DNA of 64,000 bases. Origin: Oligosphaera ethanolica. GTDB taxonomy: Bacteria; Verrucomicrobiota; Lentisphaeria; Oligosphaerales; Oligosphaeraceae. Of this stretch, positions 8,396-16,427 are shown piece by piece. Location: assembly GCF_030814695.1 (NCBI RefSeq), contig NZ_JAUSVL010000001.1, forward strand, positions 5,120,227-5,184,226. Reading direction: 5' to 3'. A program made the translations under genes and the position numbers. Below the pieces are notes generated by a model. It worked only from the letters and a program-made list of their open reading frames with translations, made no database searches and was not told where the DNA came from. Positions within the stretch are counted from its first letter, which is position 1; every line of letters begins with the position of its first letter.

Positions 8396-9796
8396 TTACA
8401 ACGGCACATTAGCGCTGCGGAGATCGTCTTGCAAGGCCTTAACATCGACCTTTCGCGGCGCGATGCCCTTCTTTACACACTGCGCAGCGGCGGCGCCGAC
8501 GGCCTCGCCCATGGCGAAGCAAGTGGCGATCACCCGCACTGACGACATGCCACCACTGTCCGCTGACAGACAACGGCCCGACACTAGCAGATTCGACGAC
8601 TTATTCGGCACGAAGCAGCGATAGGGAATGTCATACCACATGTTTTCGTCATTCACCTTGAACCCGAACATATTGTCGAAGAGCTGATCTGAGTATTTGG
8701 TTTTCATGATGCAATCCGGCTTGATGCTACACTTCTTGTCACAGAGATTGCTGTGGCCGTTGTAGCGCCCGAGCGGACAGTGAATGTCGAGGAACCAGCA
8801 GCCGCGGGCGACCGTGTCGTCAAAACGGCGGCTGCTGAGCACGTCGTCACCAGTCAGGACGTAGTCGCCAATGATCTGCCGGGTTTCGCGCACGCCGACC
8901 GCAAACGGCGTCTCCATCAGATAGCAGTTTTCGTAGCCAGGGACGAACTGCCGGTAGAAATCCACGATGGCCAGCGTGTCGCGCCGGATTTTGACCTCCG
9001 CGCGCGTGAGGTCGTGCACGTTGGTCGCATCGCCGGCGCAGCGCGTGACAGTCGGTGTCGATTCATCTGGACGCAGCGTTATGCCTTGGTCACTGACTTC
9101 GCCGGCGAAAGTGTGGTAGGACGGAATGCGTCCTTCATCAATGGCCTTGGCGATGAACTCGCGGCTTGCCTTGTCGTGTTCCTTGGCCTTTGCCATATCG
9201 ACACCGCCGATGCGGAATTTGGTCCCCATGGGCTGTGTTTTGCCATCGGCAGGGCGGCCCTTGCTGTAGTCGCAGCCCAGGCGATACGCCAGATCGCCAT
9301 CGCCGGTCGCATCAATGAAGTACTTGGCGCGGACGGCCTGGCGGCCGGATTTACTCTCAATAATTACGGCGTCAATGTGATCGCCCTGGCGAACGACGTC
9401 CACTACCCACGCATGCAGCAGCAGTTTGGCGCCGGATTCTACCACCATGTGGTCAGCGACGTGCTTGACCATCTCCGGGAAGAATTGAACGGCGCCTTTT
9501 TGCTTGATATAGTCCGGGCGCACGCCACCGAGGGCCTTAAGCCGTTCAAGGATTTCAACCGGTATGCCACCGAGAATCAAGTTGGTCTTGCGGAAAGCAT
9601 AGCCGAAGAGCGGCCCCATCATGCCGCCGCTGGCCAGGCCGCCGAGAATGCCGTAACGCTCAATCAGCAACACGCGCGCACCGCGCCGCGCTGCCGCCAC
9701 CGCCGCGGGAAAACCGCCAGGCCCGCCGCCAGCAACCACCACATCGACCTCATCAATGACTGGTAATTCTCTCGCTGCTTCGATAATCGTGCTCAT
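8396..9796 (-). CDS. FAD-dependent oxidoreductase (FAD_oxidored type)
   Basis: A 466-residue flavoprotein. A Rossmann dinucleotide fold opens with VVVAGGGPGG (GxGxxG at residues 23-28) and an acidic end of strand 2 (LLIERYG). A second conserved block reads FIDATGDGDLAYRLGCDYSKGR, and a C-terminal block LVSGRCLSADSGGMSSVRV closes the FAD site; all are typical of the FAD_oxidored family common in PVC and Bacteroidetes catabolic clusters. The substrate is unknown. It lies 25 bases downstream of the iclR-type gene on the same strand, so the pair is likely an operon. A ribosome-binding site AGGAAAGG precedes the ATG. Confidence 0.8.
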   Translation of the reverse strand: MSTIIEAARELPVIDEVDVVVAGGGPGGFPAAVAAARRGARVLLIERYGILGGLASGGMMGPLFGYAFRKTNLILGGIPVEILERLKALGGVRPDYIKQKGAVQFFPEMVKHVADHMVVESGAKLLLHAWVVDVVRQGDHIDAVIIESKSGRQAVRAKYFIDATGDGDLAYRLGCDYSKGRPADGKTQPMGTKFRIGGVDMAKAKEHDKASREFIAKAIDEGRIPSYHTFAGEVSDQGITLRPDESTPTVTRCAGDATNVHDLTRAEVKIRRDTLAIVDFYRQFVPGYENCYLMETPFAVGVRETRQIIGDYVLTGDDVLSSRRFDDTVARGCWFLDIHCPLGRYNGHSNLCDKKCSIKPDCIMKTKYSDQLFDNMFGFKVNDENMWYDIPYRCFVPNKSSNLLVSGRCLSADSGGMSSVRVIATCFAMGEAVGAAAAQCVKKGIAPRKVDVKALQDDLRSANVPL

Positions 9797-9821
9797 GTCG
9801 CTACTGCCTTTCCTGCTTTTT

Positions 9822-10559
9822 TTATGGAACCATCACGTTGGCAAGTTCCGCGGCGGCCTGCCGCGCCAACGCTAGTGAATCATCTATGTTTTTGGGCGCC
9901 GTAATATGCATGCCCAAGGCCGCAACCACGGCGCCGCCGTGGCTATGCACTGGCACCGCCAGGTAGGTCACCTGCAGTTGCGAAGTCGGCACCAGCGCGA
10001 AGCCTTCACGGCGAACTGCCGCCAACAGCGCCTTCAGACCCTCCTCGTCGCGAATATCCGCCGGCAAGTACGCCGCCGGATAAAGCGCAAGCTGCTCAAG
10101 AGCGCATTCCCAAGGCGCATTCGCCAGCAGCACTCGTCCCGTCGCCAGCTGCAGACTTGGATGCGGCCCGTGCGGTATCTCCAGCTCGGGATGACGCAGG
10201 CCCTGCCGGGGATCAATCACCAACAGTGTCGACTGCAGGCTGCCCTGCAAAACCGACAGCACCACCCGGTCATTCACCAACAACGACAGCCGCTCCAACA
10301 CCGGCCGGGCTAATTCCCGCAACGGATGCTGCGCACAATAGGCCCGCGCGTATTTCCCGCAGCCCACCGATAGCTCATAACGCTTATCCGCGCCCTGGCA
10401 GATCATCCCCAAGGACTCCAGCGTCTTCACAATCTTCAACGTGCCCGGTGCACTCAGACCCAATGACTGACTCAGCGAACTCAGATTCGCCCCGCCATGC
10501 GCCAGCAAATCCAATAACCGAAAGGCATGTTCGACAGACTGTATCGGCGATGAAGACAT
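9822..10559 (-). CDS. IclR-family transcriptional regulator
   Basis: A 245-residue regulator. Residues 5-65 form the winged helix-turn-helix (SVEHAFRLLDLLAHGGANLSS..., LGLSAPGTLKIVKTLESLG). The remainder is the IclR effector-binding domain, ending in LGMHITAP and a short helix. It is close to the usual ~250-residue family length. It is promoter-proximal to the FAD oxidoreductase gene on the same strand and presumably controls it and itself in response to a small carboxylate or sugar derivative. AGGAG lies upstream of the ATG. The ligand is unknown. Confidence 0.85.
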   Translation of the reverse strand: MSSSPIQSVEHAFRLLDLLAHGGANLSSLSQSLGLSAPGTLKIVKTLESLGMICQGADKRYELSVGCGKYARAYCAQHPLRELARPVLERLSLLVNDRVVLSVLQGSLQSTLLVIDPRQGLRHPELEIPHGPHPSLQLATGRVLLANAPWECALEQLALYPAAYLPADIRDEEGLKALLAAVRREGFALVPTSQLQVTYLAVPVHSHGGAVVAALGMHITAPKNIDDSLALARQAAAELANVMVP

Positions 10560-10576
10560 AGCATTATTAACTCCTG

Positions 10577-10592
10577 GTTAATTAAGTTTAAC
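10577..10592 (-). promoter_or_regulatory. Possible operator upstream of the iclR-type gene
   Basis: An AT-rich imperfect palindrome GTTAATTAAGTTTAAC with perfect 5-base arms lies 18 bases upstream of the regulator start, overlapping the region of its ribosome-binding site. IclR proteins often bind short palindromes at their own promoter. The position supports autoregulation but no binding data exist. Confidence 0.3.
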
Positions 10593-10730
10593 TCAAACAA
10601 GGCTAACGATAACCCGCCGTAATAGCTTGTCAAATAAAAAAAGGCAAAAAAAATCCGCACGGCAGAAATCGGTCAGCCATTGATAACGGATGCCAGGCAT
10701 GCCGCCGACGTCAGCCCCAGGTAAGCAAGT

Positions 10731-10970
10731 GAGTTCCATTGCCCCTTTGGCCCCAGTCAGCTGCGCCGACTGGGGCCAAAGGGGCCGAGGAATACGAACA
10801 TAGTCGCCATTGTACCCAGGGCGGCGCCCGCTTTCAGCGTGCTTGCCCTGGGCTGGTCTGTTTCGCGCTTGCAGCGCTTCTGCCGCTTCGCGGCAATGAA
10901 ATGCCGCGATGACAAAAGGCTGTTTTGGTTGAAACAACTGGCCACTGGGAAATCGTTAAGTGAAAAGCAT
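10731..10970. repeat. R2 dispersed repeat, copy 1
   Basis: A ~240-bp unit of nested hairpins. It includes CCCCTTTGGCCCCAGTCAGC facing its complement across 3 bases, an ACCCAGGGC...GCCCTGGGC pair, and GCCGCTTCGCGGC. It ends with CGTTAAGTGAAAAGCAT directly against a 9-bp tandem array. A second full copy is at 16128-16365, and an inverted partial copy near 24.13-24.28 kb. Confidence 0.85.
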
Positions 10971-11120
10971 CCGACTGATCCGACTGATCCGACTGATCCG
11001 ATTGATCCGACTGATCCGACTGATCCGACTGATCCGACTGATCCGACTGATCCGACTGATCCGACTGATCCGGCTGATCCGACTGATCGGTCTGATCGGT
11101 CCGATCGGTCTGATCGGTCC
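10971..11120. repeat. 9-bp tandem array (CCGACTGAT)n
   Basis: About sixteen units of CCGACTGAT, degenerating at the right end into CGGTCTGAT forms. Because the unit is a multiple of three, it produces spurious open frames (PTD or IRL repeats). Similar arrays lie at about 24.04-24.13, 24.28-24.33 and 30.36-30.49 kb. The remaining 11121-11322 holds no recognisable gene except the GAGGAG ribosome-binding site at about 11308. Confidence 0.9.
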
Positions 11121-11322
11121 GCGAAAAAAGCCAGACGATCTGTCCGCTCCGTCCGCGTGATCTAGCCGGGCTCCTGTGCGCGTGCGTGAATCCGCCCTAT
11201 ATTAGCGCAGTCGTTCACCCACCGGCCGAGGCACATTCTGCCACAAGGCCCAATCTTGATCGAAGCCGGGTTTATAGCGAGACGAAGTCTCATTTCCCCT
11301 GCCAACCGAGGAGTATCTCGAT

Positions 11323-13827
11323 ATGCCATCACGCCGAGCCATCCTTGTCGTCGCGGCCTTGTTGCTGAGTGCTGTTTGTGCATTGGCGCAGGTGGATAAG
11401 CCCCTTGTGCGCTTTGGTCTGATTGCCGACCCGCAGTACGCCGATCAGGACAGCAAGCTCGGCCGCAATTATCGCCAGGCAAAGGATATGTACCGCCAGA
11501 CCTTGGCGCGACTGAACCAGGAGCCGGACCTGGCATTCATCATGGTTCTCGGTGACATCATTGACGGTGCTAAAGACGACGACATGGCGCAAATGCTTGC
11601 GCTTGCCGCCGACAGCCGCGTCCCCGTGAAGTTTCTCGCCGGCAATCACGATCTGCAACGCCACAGCGAAGAGCAGCTCAAGGCTTTTTTCGGCGTGGAC
11701 GATCTGTTCTATGACTTTGCCGCAGGCGGCGTGCGTTTTGTGGTCATCAACAGCCAGGACGTCAGTCTCGTCGCCGACGAAGCCAGCGGCCGCCAGCAGG
11801 CCGCCAAGGACTTCCTCGCGGCCCACAATGGTGTGCAATTCAACAGCTACGACGGGATGCTCTCCGCCGAACGGAAGCAGTGGCTGCGGGACAAGCTGGA
11901 AGCGGCCAACACGGCTGGCGAAGACGTCGTGGTCTTCTCCCACGCGCCAGTGTGGTATCTGGCCAGCAGCAGCCGCGACCTGATGTGGGATCACATGGAG
12001 ATGCTGGCCGTGCTGGACGGCTGCCCGCGCCTGCGGGGATTCTTCGCCGGCCACAACCACCGCGGTGGCCTGTCGCCACGGCGACGCGTGCTGCACAAAA
12101 CCGTGAAGGCGTTGGTGAATGCCAGCGAGCCCACGGCCTGCGTCGTCAGCATGTACCAGGATCGCCTGGACATTCGCGGCATCGGCGCGGAAAGCGACTA
12201 CGCCCATCCCTACGATTTCGCACCGGTGCTTGTCCGCGGCCACGCCGTGCCGGGCGCCTATGTCATGGCCAACACGGGCGAAATCACCAAAGCTGGCAAC
12301 GACGGCAGTTTCAGCCTGACGCTGGCTCTGCCCGGCGTCTACTGCCTCAAGGCCGTCGCTGATGGCATGGCCGACGCCTATCTGCCCATGCTGCAGCTGC
12401 CCGTCGCCGAGGAGCTGCACTTCGCGATGACACCAGAACCCGGCCGGCGCGTGGTGCACGGCATTCTCGCTTCCCCCGCACAACTGACCATTACGGACGA
12501 CGGCCAGCCAGTGCGCAGCTTCGACCTGGCTGGCAATCCTTACGGCGGCCTAACGCCGCCCAAGCCCGGCATGTGGCACCAGAACAACCGCCATTATTGG
12601 ACCATGGGCGAATATGCGTTTTCCGCGCGCGGCGAAGTGAAGATATCGCACATGCACGAGCACCCGTTGCTGCGTGAACGCGGCTGGTACAAGGGCGATT
12701 TCCACGCGCACATCATCCACGGCGAGAATATCTACAAAAGCAACGTCCAACACCTTGCAGCCATCTGCCAAGCCGAAGGCTATGACTGGATGTACCTGGC
12801 CGGCAGTTTCGCCAATGACCGCGCCATCGCCGACTACCAGGGCATTGCCGAAGCGCTGTCACACGAGCGCTTCCTGCTGCGCCTCAACATGGAGTACCCC
12901 AAGACCATCTACGGCCATGTCGGCAATGTCGGCGTCCCCCCGCTGACCATGCCTTTTGACCCCGAAAAACGCAGCAACTTCGCGCAGGCCCGCGAGTACA
13001 TCTACCAGGCCGGCGGTGTGGCCATACCCGTGCATCCGCTCTACACCGGCGCGATGCGCAAGGATAAAGACAGTGGCCGGGAACTGTCTTGGATGAGCGG
13101 CCGCGACAACGCGCTGTGGCTCCTCTGCGAACCCGACATGATGCCATGCCTCGACCTCTTTTACATGAGCGGCAGCTTGTCCCGCACGGAAAAATACTGG
13201 TATTCGCTGCTCAATCGCGGCTACCGCATCGCCTGCAGCGCCAGCAGCGACGCGGCCTACGACGTCGGCCGCACGCCCGCCAGTGGCCGCGGCGCGACTT
13301 TCGTCAAAGCCGACGCACTGACCGAGGCCGCCATCGTCCGCGCCTTCCAGGAACGCCGAACGATGGTCAGCTGGAACAGCGCCGCACTGATTATCGACAT
13401 CGACGGCAAAAGTAGCGGTGATATCATCCGCCCCGCCGGCAAACACCAGCTCAGCGTCGATGCCTATAATGTCCCCGGTCGCGAAGGCCATCTGCGCATC
13501 ATGCGCAACGGCAACGTCTTTGCAGAAAAGACGCTGCGCTTTCCTGACGACGGCCACGTCCGCCTGGAATGGCCCCTGGCCGAGCAGGAGAATTGCTGGT
13601 ACCTGGCCATCATGACACCCCCTGGCAAACAGGAAATTGCCGCTGCCGCGTCGCCGATTTACTTCCGCCACGACGACTTTGTGCCGCCGGAAGTCCTGCC
13701 CTTCCCCAAGGAGCTCCCCGCTGACCTGCGCGACCGTATCAAATTCATGACCCTCGACGAAATTGTGTCGCCGGCGGTCTTCGACGAAATCGCCGACCGT
13801 CTCCGCGCGCTGGCCAAACAGCCGTAG
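11323..13827 (+). CDS. Exported metallophosphoesterase fused to a PHP-type (CehA-like) hydrolase domain
   Basis: An 834-residue protein with a signal peptide (basic MPSRR, hydrophobic core, likely cleavage after ALA at 20-22). Residues 30-300 are a calcineurin-like phosphoesterase: D36 in ADPQY (Gln replaces the usual His), LGDIIDG near 76-82, GNHD at 107-110, FSHAP, and GHNH near 243. After a carboxypeptidase-regulatory-like strand region, residues from about 455 carry GDFHAHIIHGE and later VHPLY, matching PHP hydrolases of the CehA/McbA type. GAGGAG lies 10 bases before the ATG. Both halves are metal-dependent hydrolase types, so a two-step attack on an extracellular phospho-substrate is possible; the substrate is unknown. 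Confidence 0.75.
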   Translation: MPSRRAILVVAALLLSAVCALAQVDKPLVRFGLIADPQYADQDSKLGRNYRQAKDMYRQTLARLNQEPDLAFIMVLGDIIDGAKDDDMAQMLALAADSRVPVKFLAGNHDLQRHSEEQLKAFFGVDDLFYDFAAGGVRFVVINSQDVSLVADEASGRQQAAKDFLAAHNGVQFNSYDGMLSAERKQWLRDKLEAANTAGEDVVVFSHAPVWYLASSSRDLMWDHMEMLAVLDGCPRLRGFFAGHNHRGGLSPRRRVLHKTVKALVNASEPTACVVSMYQDRLDIRGIGAESDYAHPYDFAPVLVRGHAVPGAYVMANTGEITKAGNDGSFSLTLALPGVYCLKAVADGMADAYLPMLQLPVAEELHFAMTPEPGRRVVHGILASPAQLTITDDGQPVRSFDLAGNPYGGLTPPKPGMWHQNNRHYWTMGEYAFSARGEVKISHMHEHPLLRERGWYKGDFHAHIIHGENIYKSNVQHLAAICQAEGYDWMYLAGSFANDRAIADYQGIAEALSHERFLLRLNMEYPKTIYGHVGNVGVPPLTMPFDPEKRSNFAQAREYIYQAGGVAIPVHPLYTGAMRKDKDSGRELSWMSGRDNALWLLCEPDMMPCLDLFYMSGSLSRTEKYWYSLLNRGYRIACSASSDAAYDVGRTPASGRGATFVKADALTEAAIVRAFQERRTMVSWNSAALIIDIDGKSSGDIIRPAGKHQLSVDAYNVPGREGHLRIMRNGNVFAEKTLRFPDDGHVRLEWPLAEQENCWYLAIMTPPGKQEIAAAASPIYFRHDDFVPPEVLPFPKELPADLRDRIKFMTLDEIVSPAVFDEIADRLRALAKQP

Positions 13828-13849
13828 TTGCACTTCTGCGCGCGCGTAC

Positions 13850-14230
13850 AGCATAACTTTTCGCAGTGGACCATCCCCGCAGAGTAATCGGTCAGTAACC
13901 ACCCCGGCAGGGAATTCACCGAGGACAATTTGCAGGAAACCCACGGCCAACCGCCGCCCAGCCATCCGACCTTGATTTTCCGCCGACCTTTGCGGCAGCG
14001 GAGTCATAGCGGGCCCAGAGTAGCAGCGGCTTCCAGCCGCTGTGCGCACGGCTCGTGCGGCGGGGGAGACGGGTCGGGTACGGTCGGCGTGGATGACGAG
14101 GACGGTTTAATGAGCCGTCTTGTCGGAGTGGGCGAGACGCCCACTCCACGGCCGCGAGACGTAATCGGCAAGTAACCGCCCCGGTGGGGAAAACACCGGG
14201 GTGGTTACTGACCGATTACCCTGCGAGTCG
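13850..14230. repeat. R4 dispersed repeat, copy at 13.9-14.2 kb
   Basis: Matches, in inverted orientation, the block at 62.5-62.98 kb: GACAATTTGCAGGAAACCCA and GATTTTCCGCCGACCTTTGC, then a unit with the perfect hairpin AGTGGGCG-AGA-CGCCCACT, then CACCGGGGTGGTTACTGACC. No gene is seen between the end of the phosphoesterase gene and tmk. Confidence 0.8.
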
Positions 14231-14367
14231 TTCTGCGCTTGGCGACGGCTTGCGCCGCGCCCTGCCGGCCTTATATTCTTTTTTTCTGCGGCCGCGCGAA
14301 CGTGGGGCCCACTCCCAGCGCACCACGAGCCGGTCTTTTCCCCCATTATCCTATTGTGGACGATATC

Positions 14368-15015
14368 ATGCAGCATCCTTATTTACCCCACGGTTTGTTT
14401 GTGACCTTTGAGGGCCCGGAAGGCAGTGGCAAATCCACGCAGATCGGCCTGCTGGAAAAACACTTGTGCGAACTCGGCTATGAGGTCCTGGTCACGCGCG
14501 AACCCGGTGGCACGCCCATGGGCGAAGAGCTCCGCCGCATTCTCATGGAGCTCCGGAACGAAAAAGTCGCCCCTGAAAGCGAGCTCTTGCTCTTTGGCGC
14601 CAGCCGCGCACAGCACATGTGCAATGTGATACTGCCCCATCTGGAAAAGGGCGGCGTGGTCCTCTGCGACCGCTTCGCCGACTCTACCACCGCCTACCAG
14701 GGCTACGCCCGCAAACTCAACATGGACTTCATTCAGCGCATGCACGAGCTGACCCTCTACGGCCGTTGGCCCGACCTGACGCTGCTGTTGGATATCTCCG
14801 TTGATGAAAGCGAGCGACGCACGCAGCAACGGGACGGCGACACGCCCGTCGATCGCTTCGCCAGTGAAAACCGCGCGTTCCATTTCGCCGTGCGCGAGGG
14901 CTTCCTCGATCTCGCCAGGCACAACCAGAAGCGCTTCCGGGTCATATCAGCGGATCTGCCCGTAGACGATGTCGCCGCCCGCATCCGCGAAGAGGTCAGT
15001 CATGTCCTTCGCTGA
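14368..15015 (+). CDS. tmk: Thymidylate kinase
   Basis: A 215-residue dTMP kinase, a normal family length. It makes dTDP from dTMP with ATP. The P-loop is GPEGSGKST at residues 16-24, followed by TREPGGTPMGEELR (the TREPGG substrate loop), the DRFADSTTAYQGYAR block, and an R-rich lid with QQRDGDTPVDRF. The frame stays open upstream to 14239, but family homology starts at LFVTFEGPEG, so ATG 14368 is chosen. Its last 14 bases overlap holB, so the two are cotranscribed and probably translationally coupled; the tmk-holB pair is widespread in bacteria. Confidence 0.95.
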   Translation: MQHPYLPHGLFVTFEGPEGSGKSTQIGLLEKHLCELGYEVLVTREPGGTPMGEELRRILMELRNEKVAPESELLLFGASRAQHMCNVILPHLEKGGVVLCDRFADSTTAYQGYARKLNMDFIQRMHELTLYGRWPDLTLLLDISVDESERRTQQRDGDTPVDRFASENRAFHFAVREGFLDLARHNQKRFRVISADLPVDDVAARIREEVSHVLR

Positions 15016-16057
15016 CTTTGCTGAACGCTATCCGCGACTCTGCCAGTGCCTGCAACAAGCCAAGGCCAACGACCGCAGCGGTCAGGCGTACCTGCTGGTC
15101 GGCGACACGCCGGGCCTGCTCGAAGACTTCGCCATGGCCTGGGCGCAAACGGCCGCCTGCACCGGCGGCCGCACGGACGGCGCCGCCTGCGGCAAGTGCC
15201 AGCCATGCCGTCTCTTCCAGATGAAAGCCTACCCGGAATGCTTCATCCTCCGGCCGCAATCCAAATCGCGGACGATTACTGTGGACAGCATGCGGCAGTT
15301 CGACCACGATCTGTCCTTGGCCGCCGCGCCAGGCCGCCTGAAGGTCGGCATCATCGTCGAAGCCGAATGCATGGGCGCCGAAGCGCAAAACGCCTTCCTG
15401 AAAACCCTCGAAGAGCCGCCCAGCCACACCATGCTGCTTTTGCTGACGGTGAACAGCCGCCAGCTCTTGCCGACCATCCGTTCGCGCTGCCAGTTGCTCT
15501 CGCTCCTACGCAATCGCCAGGACTACGCCATTGCCGTTGAGCAAGGCCTCTTCCCAGTGCTGGCCGGCCTGCGCCGTAACGCCGGCGCCAGCGTCGCGGT
15601 GCGCGCCGCCAGCAGAATCAGCGCAATCCTCGCTGGGCTGCACGCCGCCGCCGAGGCAACGGCCAAGACTGACGACGACCCGCGCTGGAAGGACGCCGAC
15701 GACCCCAAAATCAAAAAGCAGCTCGAAGAGGAACAGACCGCCAAGGTCGAAGCCGAGTACATCCGCTGCCGCGAAAATCTTCTCGACGCCATGCAGGCGT
15801 GGTTCCTGCAACGGCTGATCATCGCCAACGGCGCTGACGAACAGCACCTGCCACACCCCGAAATGGTCAGTGCCGCACCGGAACTACTCCGGCAGCGGCC
15901 CAACCCATGGGAAGCCGAACAGGACGTGCGCATGGTCGAAGAATTTGTCCGCGCTCTCCGCGGCAATGTCGAGGAACGCCTGGCGCTGGATGCCATGTGC
16001 CTGAGCATCACCGAGAAAATCGCCGCGCGCGCCCCCCAGCCCGCCGCACGCCGCTGA
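15002..16057 (+). CDS. holB: DNA polymerase III delta-prime subunit
   Basis: A 351-residue clamp-loader subunit. The N-terminal AAA+ module has the four-cysteine zinc knuckle (C53, C63, C66, C69). A degenerate P-loop region (GDTPGLLED) is as expected for delta-prime, which does not bind ATP. It also has the VEAECMGAEAQNAFLKTLEEPP helix and the TIRSRCQ arginine-finger SRC motif. A charged insert near residues 220-250 (KTDDDPRWKDADDPKIKK) is not typical. The start at 15002 overlaps the end of tmk. It acts in the replisome to load the sliding clamp. Confidence 0.9.
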   Translation: MSFADFAERYPRLCQCLQQAKANDRSGQAYLLVGDTPGLLEDFAMAWAQTAACTGGRTDGAACGKCQPCRLFQMKAYPECFILRPQSKSRTITVDSMRQFDHDLSLAAAPGRLKVGIIVEAECMGAEAQNAFLKTLEEPPSHTMLLLLTVNSRQLLPTIRSRCQLLSLLRNRQDYAIAVEQGLFPVLAGLRRNAGASVAVRAASRISAILAGLHAAAEATAKTDDDPRWKDADDPKIKKQLEEEQTAKVEAEYIRCRENLLDAMQAWFLQRLIIANGADEQHLPHPEMVSAAPELLRQRPNPWEAEQDVRMVEEFVRALRGNVEERLALDAMCLSITEKIAARAPQPAARR

Positions 16058-16127
16058 GACATGCAGAAAGAGCGACCAGTGTGATCTTTATTGCGGGGGA
16101 ACTGGGCAAAATGCCGCTGTGGTTAAT

Positions 16128-16365
16128 GAGTTCCATTGCCCCTTTGGCTTCAGTCAGCTTCGCCGACTGAGGCCAAAGGGGCCGAAGAACGCGAATATAG
16201 TTGCCGTTTTACCCAGGGCGGCGCACGCCTTCAGCGTGCTTGCCCTGGGCTGATATGTTTCGCGCTTTCAGCGCTTCTGCCGCTTCGCGGCGATGAAATG
16301 CCGCGGCGACATCAGGTTGTAGTGTTGGCGCAACAAGCGCATGGAAATCGTTAAGCGGAGAGCAT
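16128..16365. repeat. R2 dispersed repeat, copy 2
   Basis: Same order of elements as the copy at 10731-10970: CCCCTTTGGC...GCCAAAGGGG hairpin, ACCCAGGGCGGCGC, GCGCTTTCAGCGCTTCTGCC, GAAATCGTTAAG and AGAGCAT end. Here it is not followed by a 9-bp array. It lies between the convergent ends of holB and the hydrolase-like gene. The rest of the gap (16058-16427) shows nothing. Confidence 0.85.
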
Positions 16366-16427
16366 GGCGTCACCAGTCTGTCGCGTGCGCGTGGGTATCA
16401 GTCTTGCCTGCTCCTTGCCTACCCGCA

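Noticed and set aside
10839..11165. Open frames encoding PTDPTD or IRLIRL repeats
   Set aside because: They are produced by the 9-bp tandem array and have no start context or non-repeat coding sequence.
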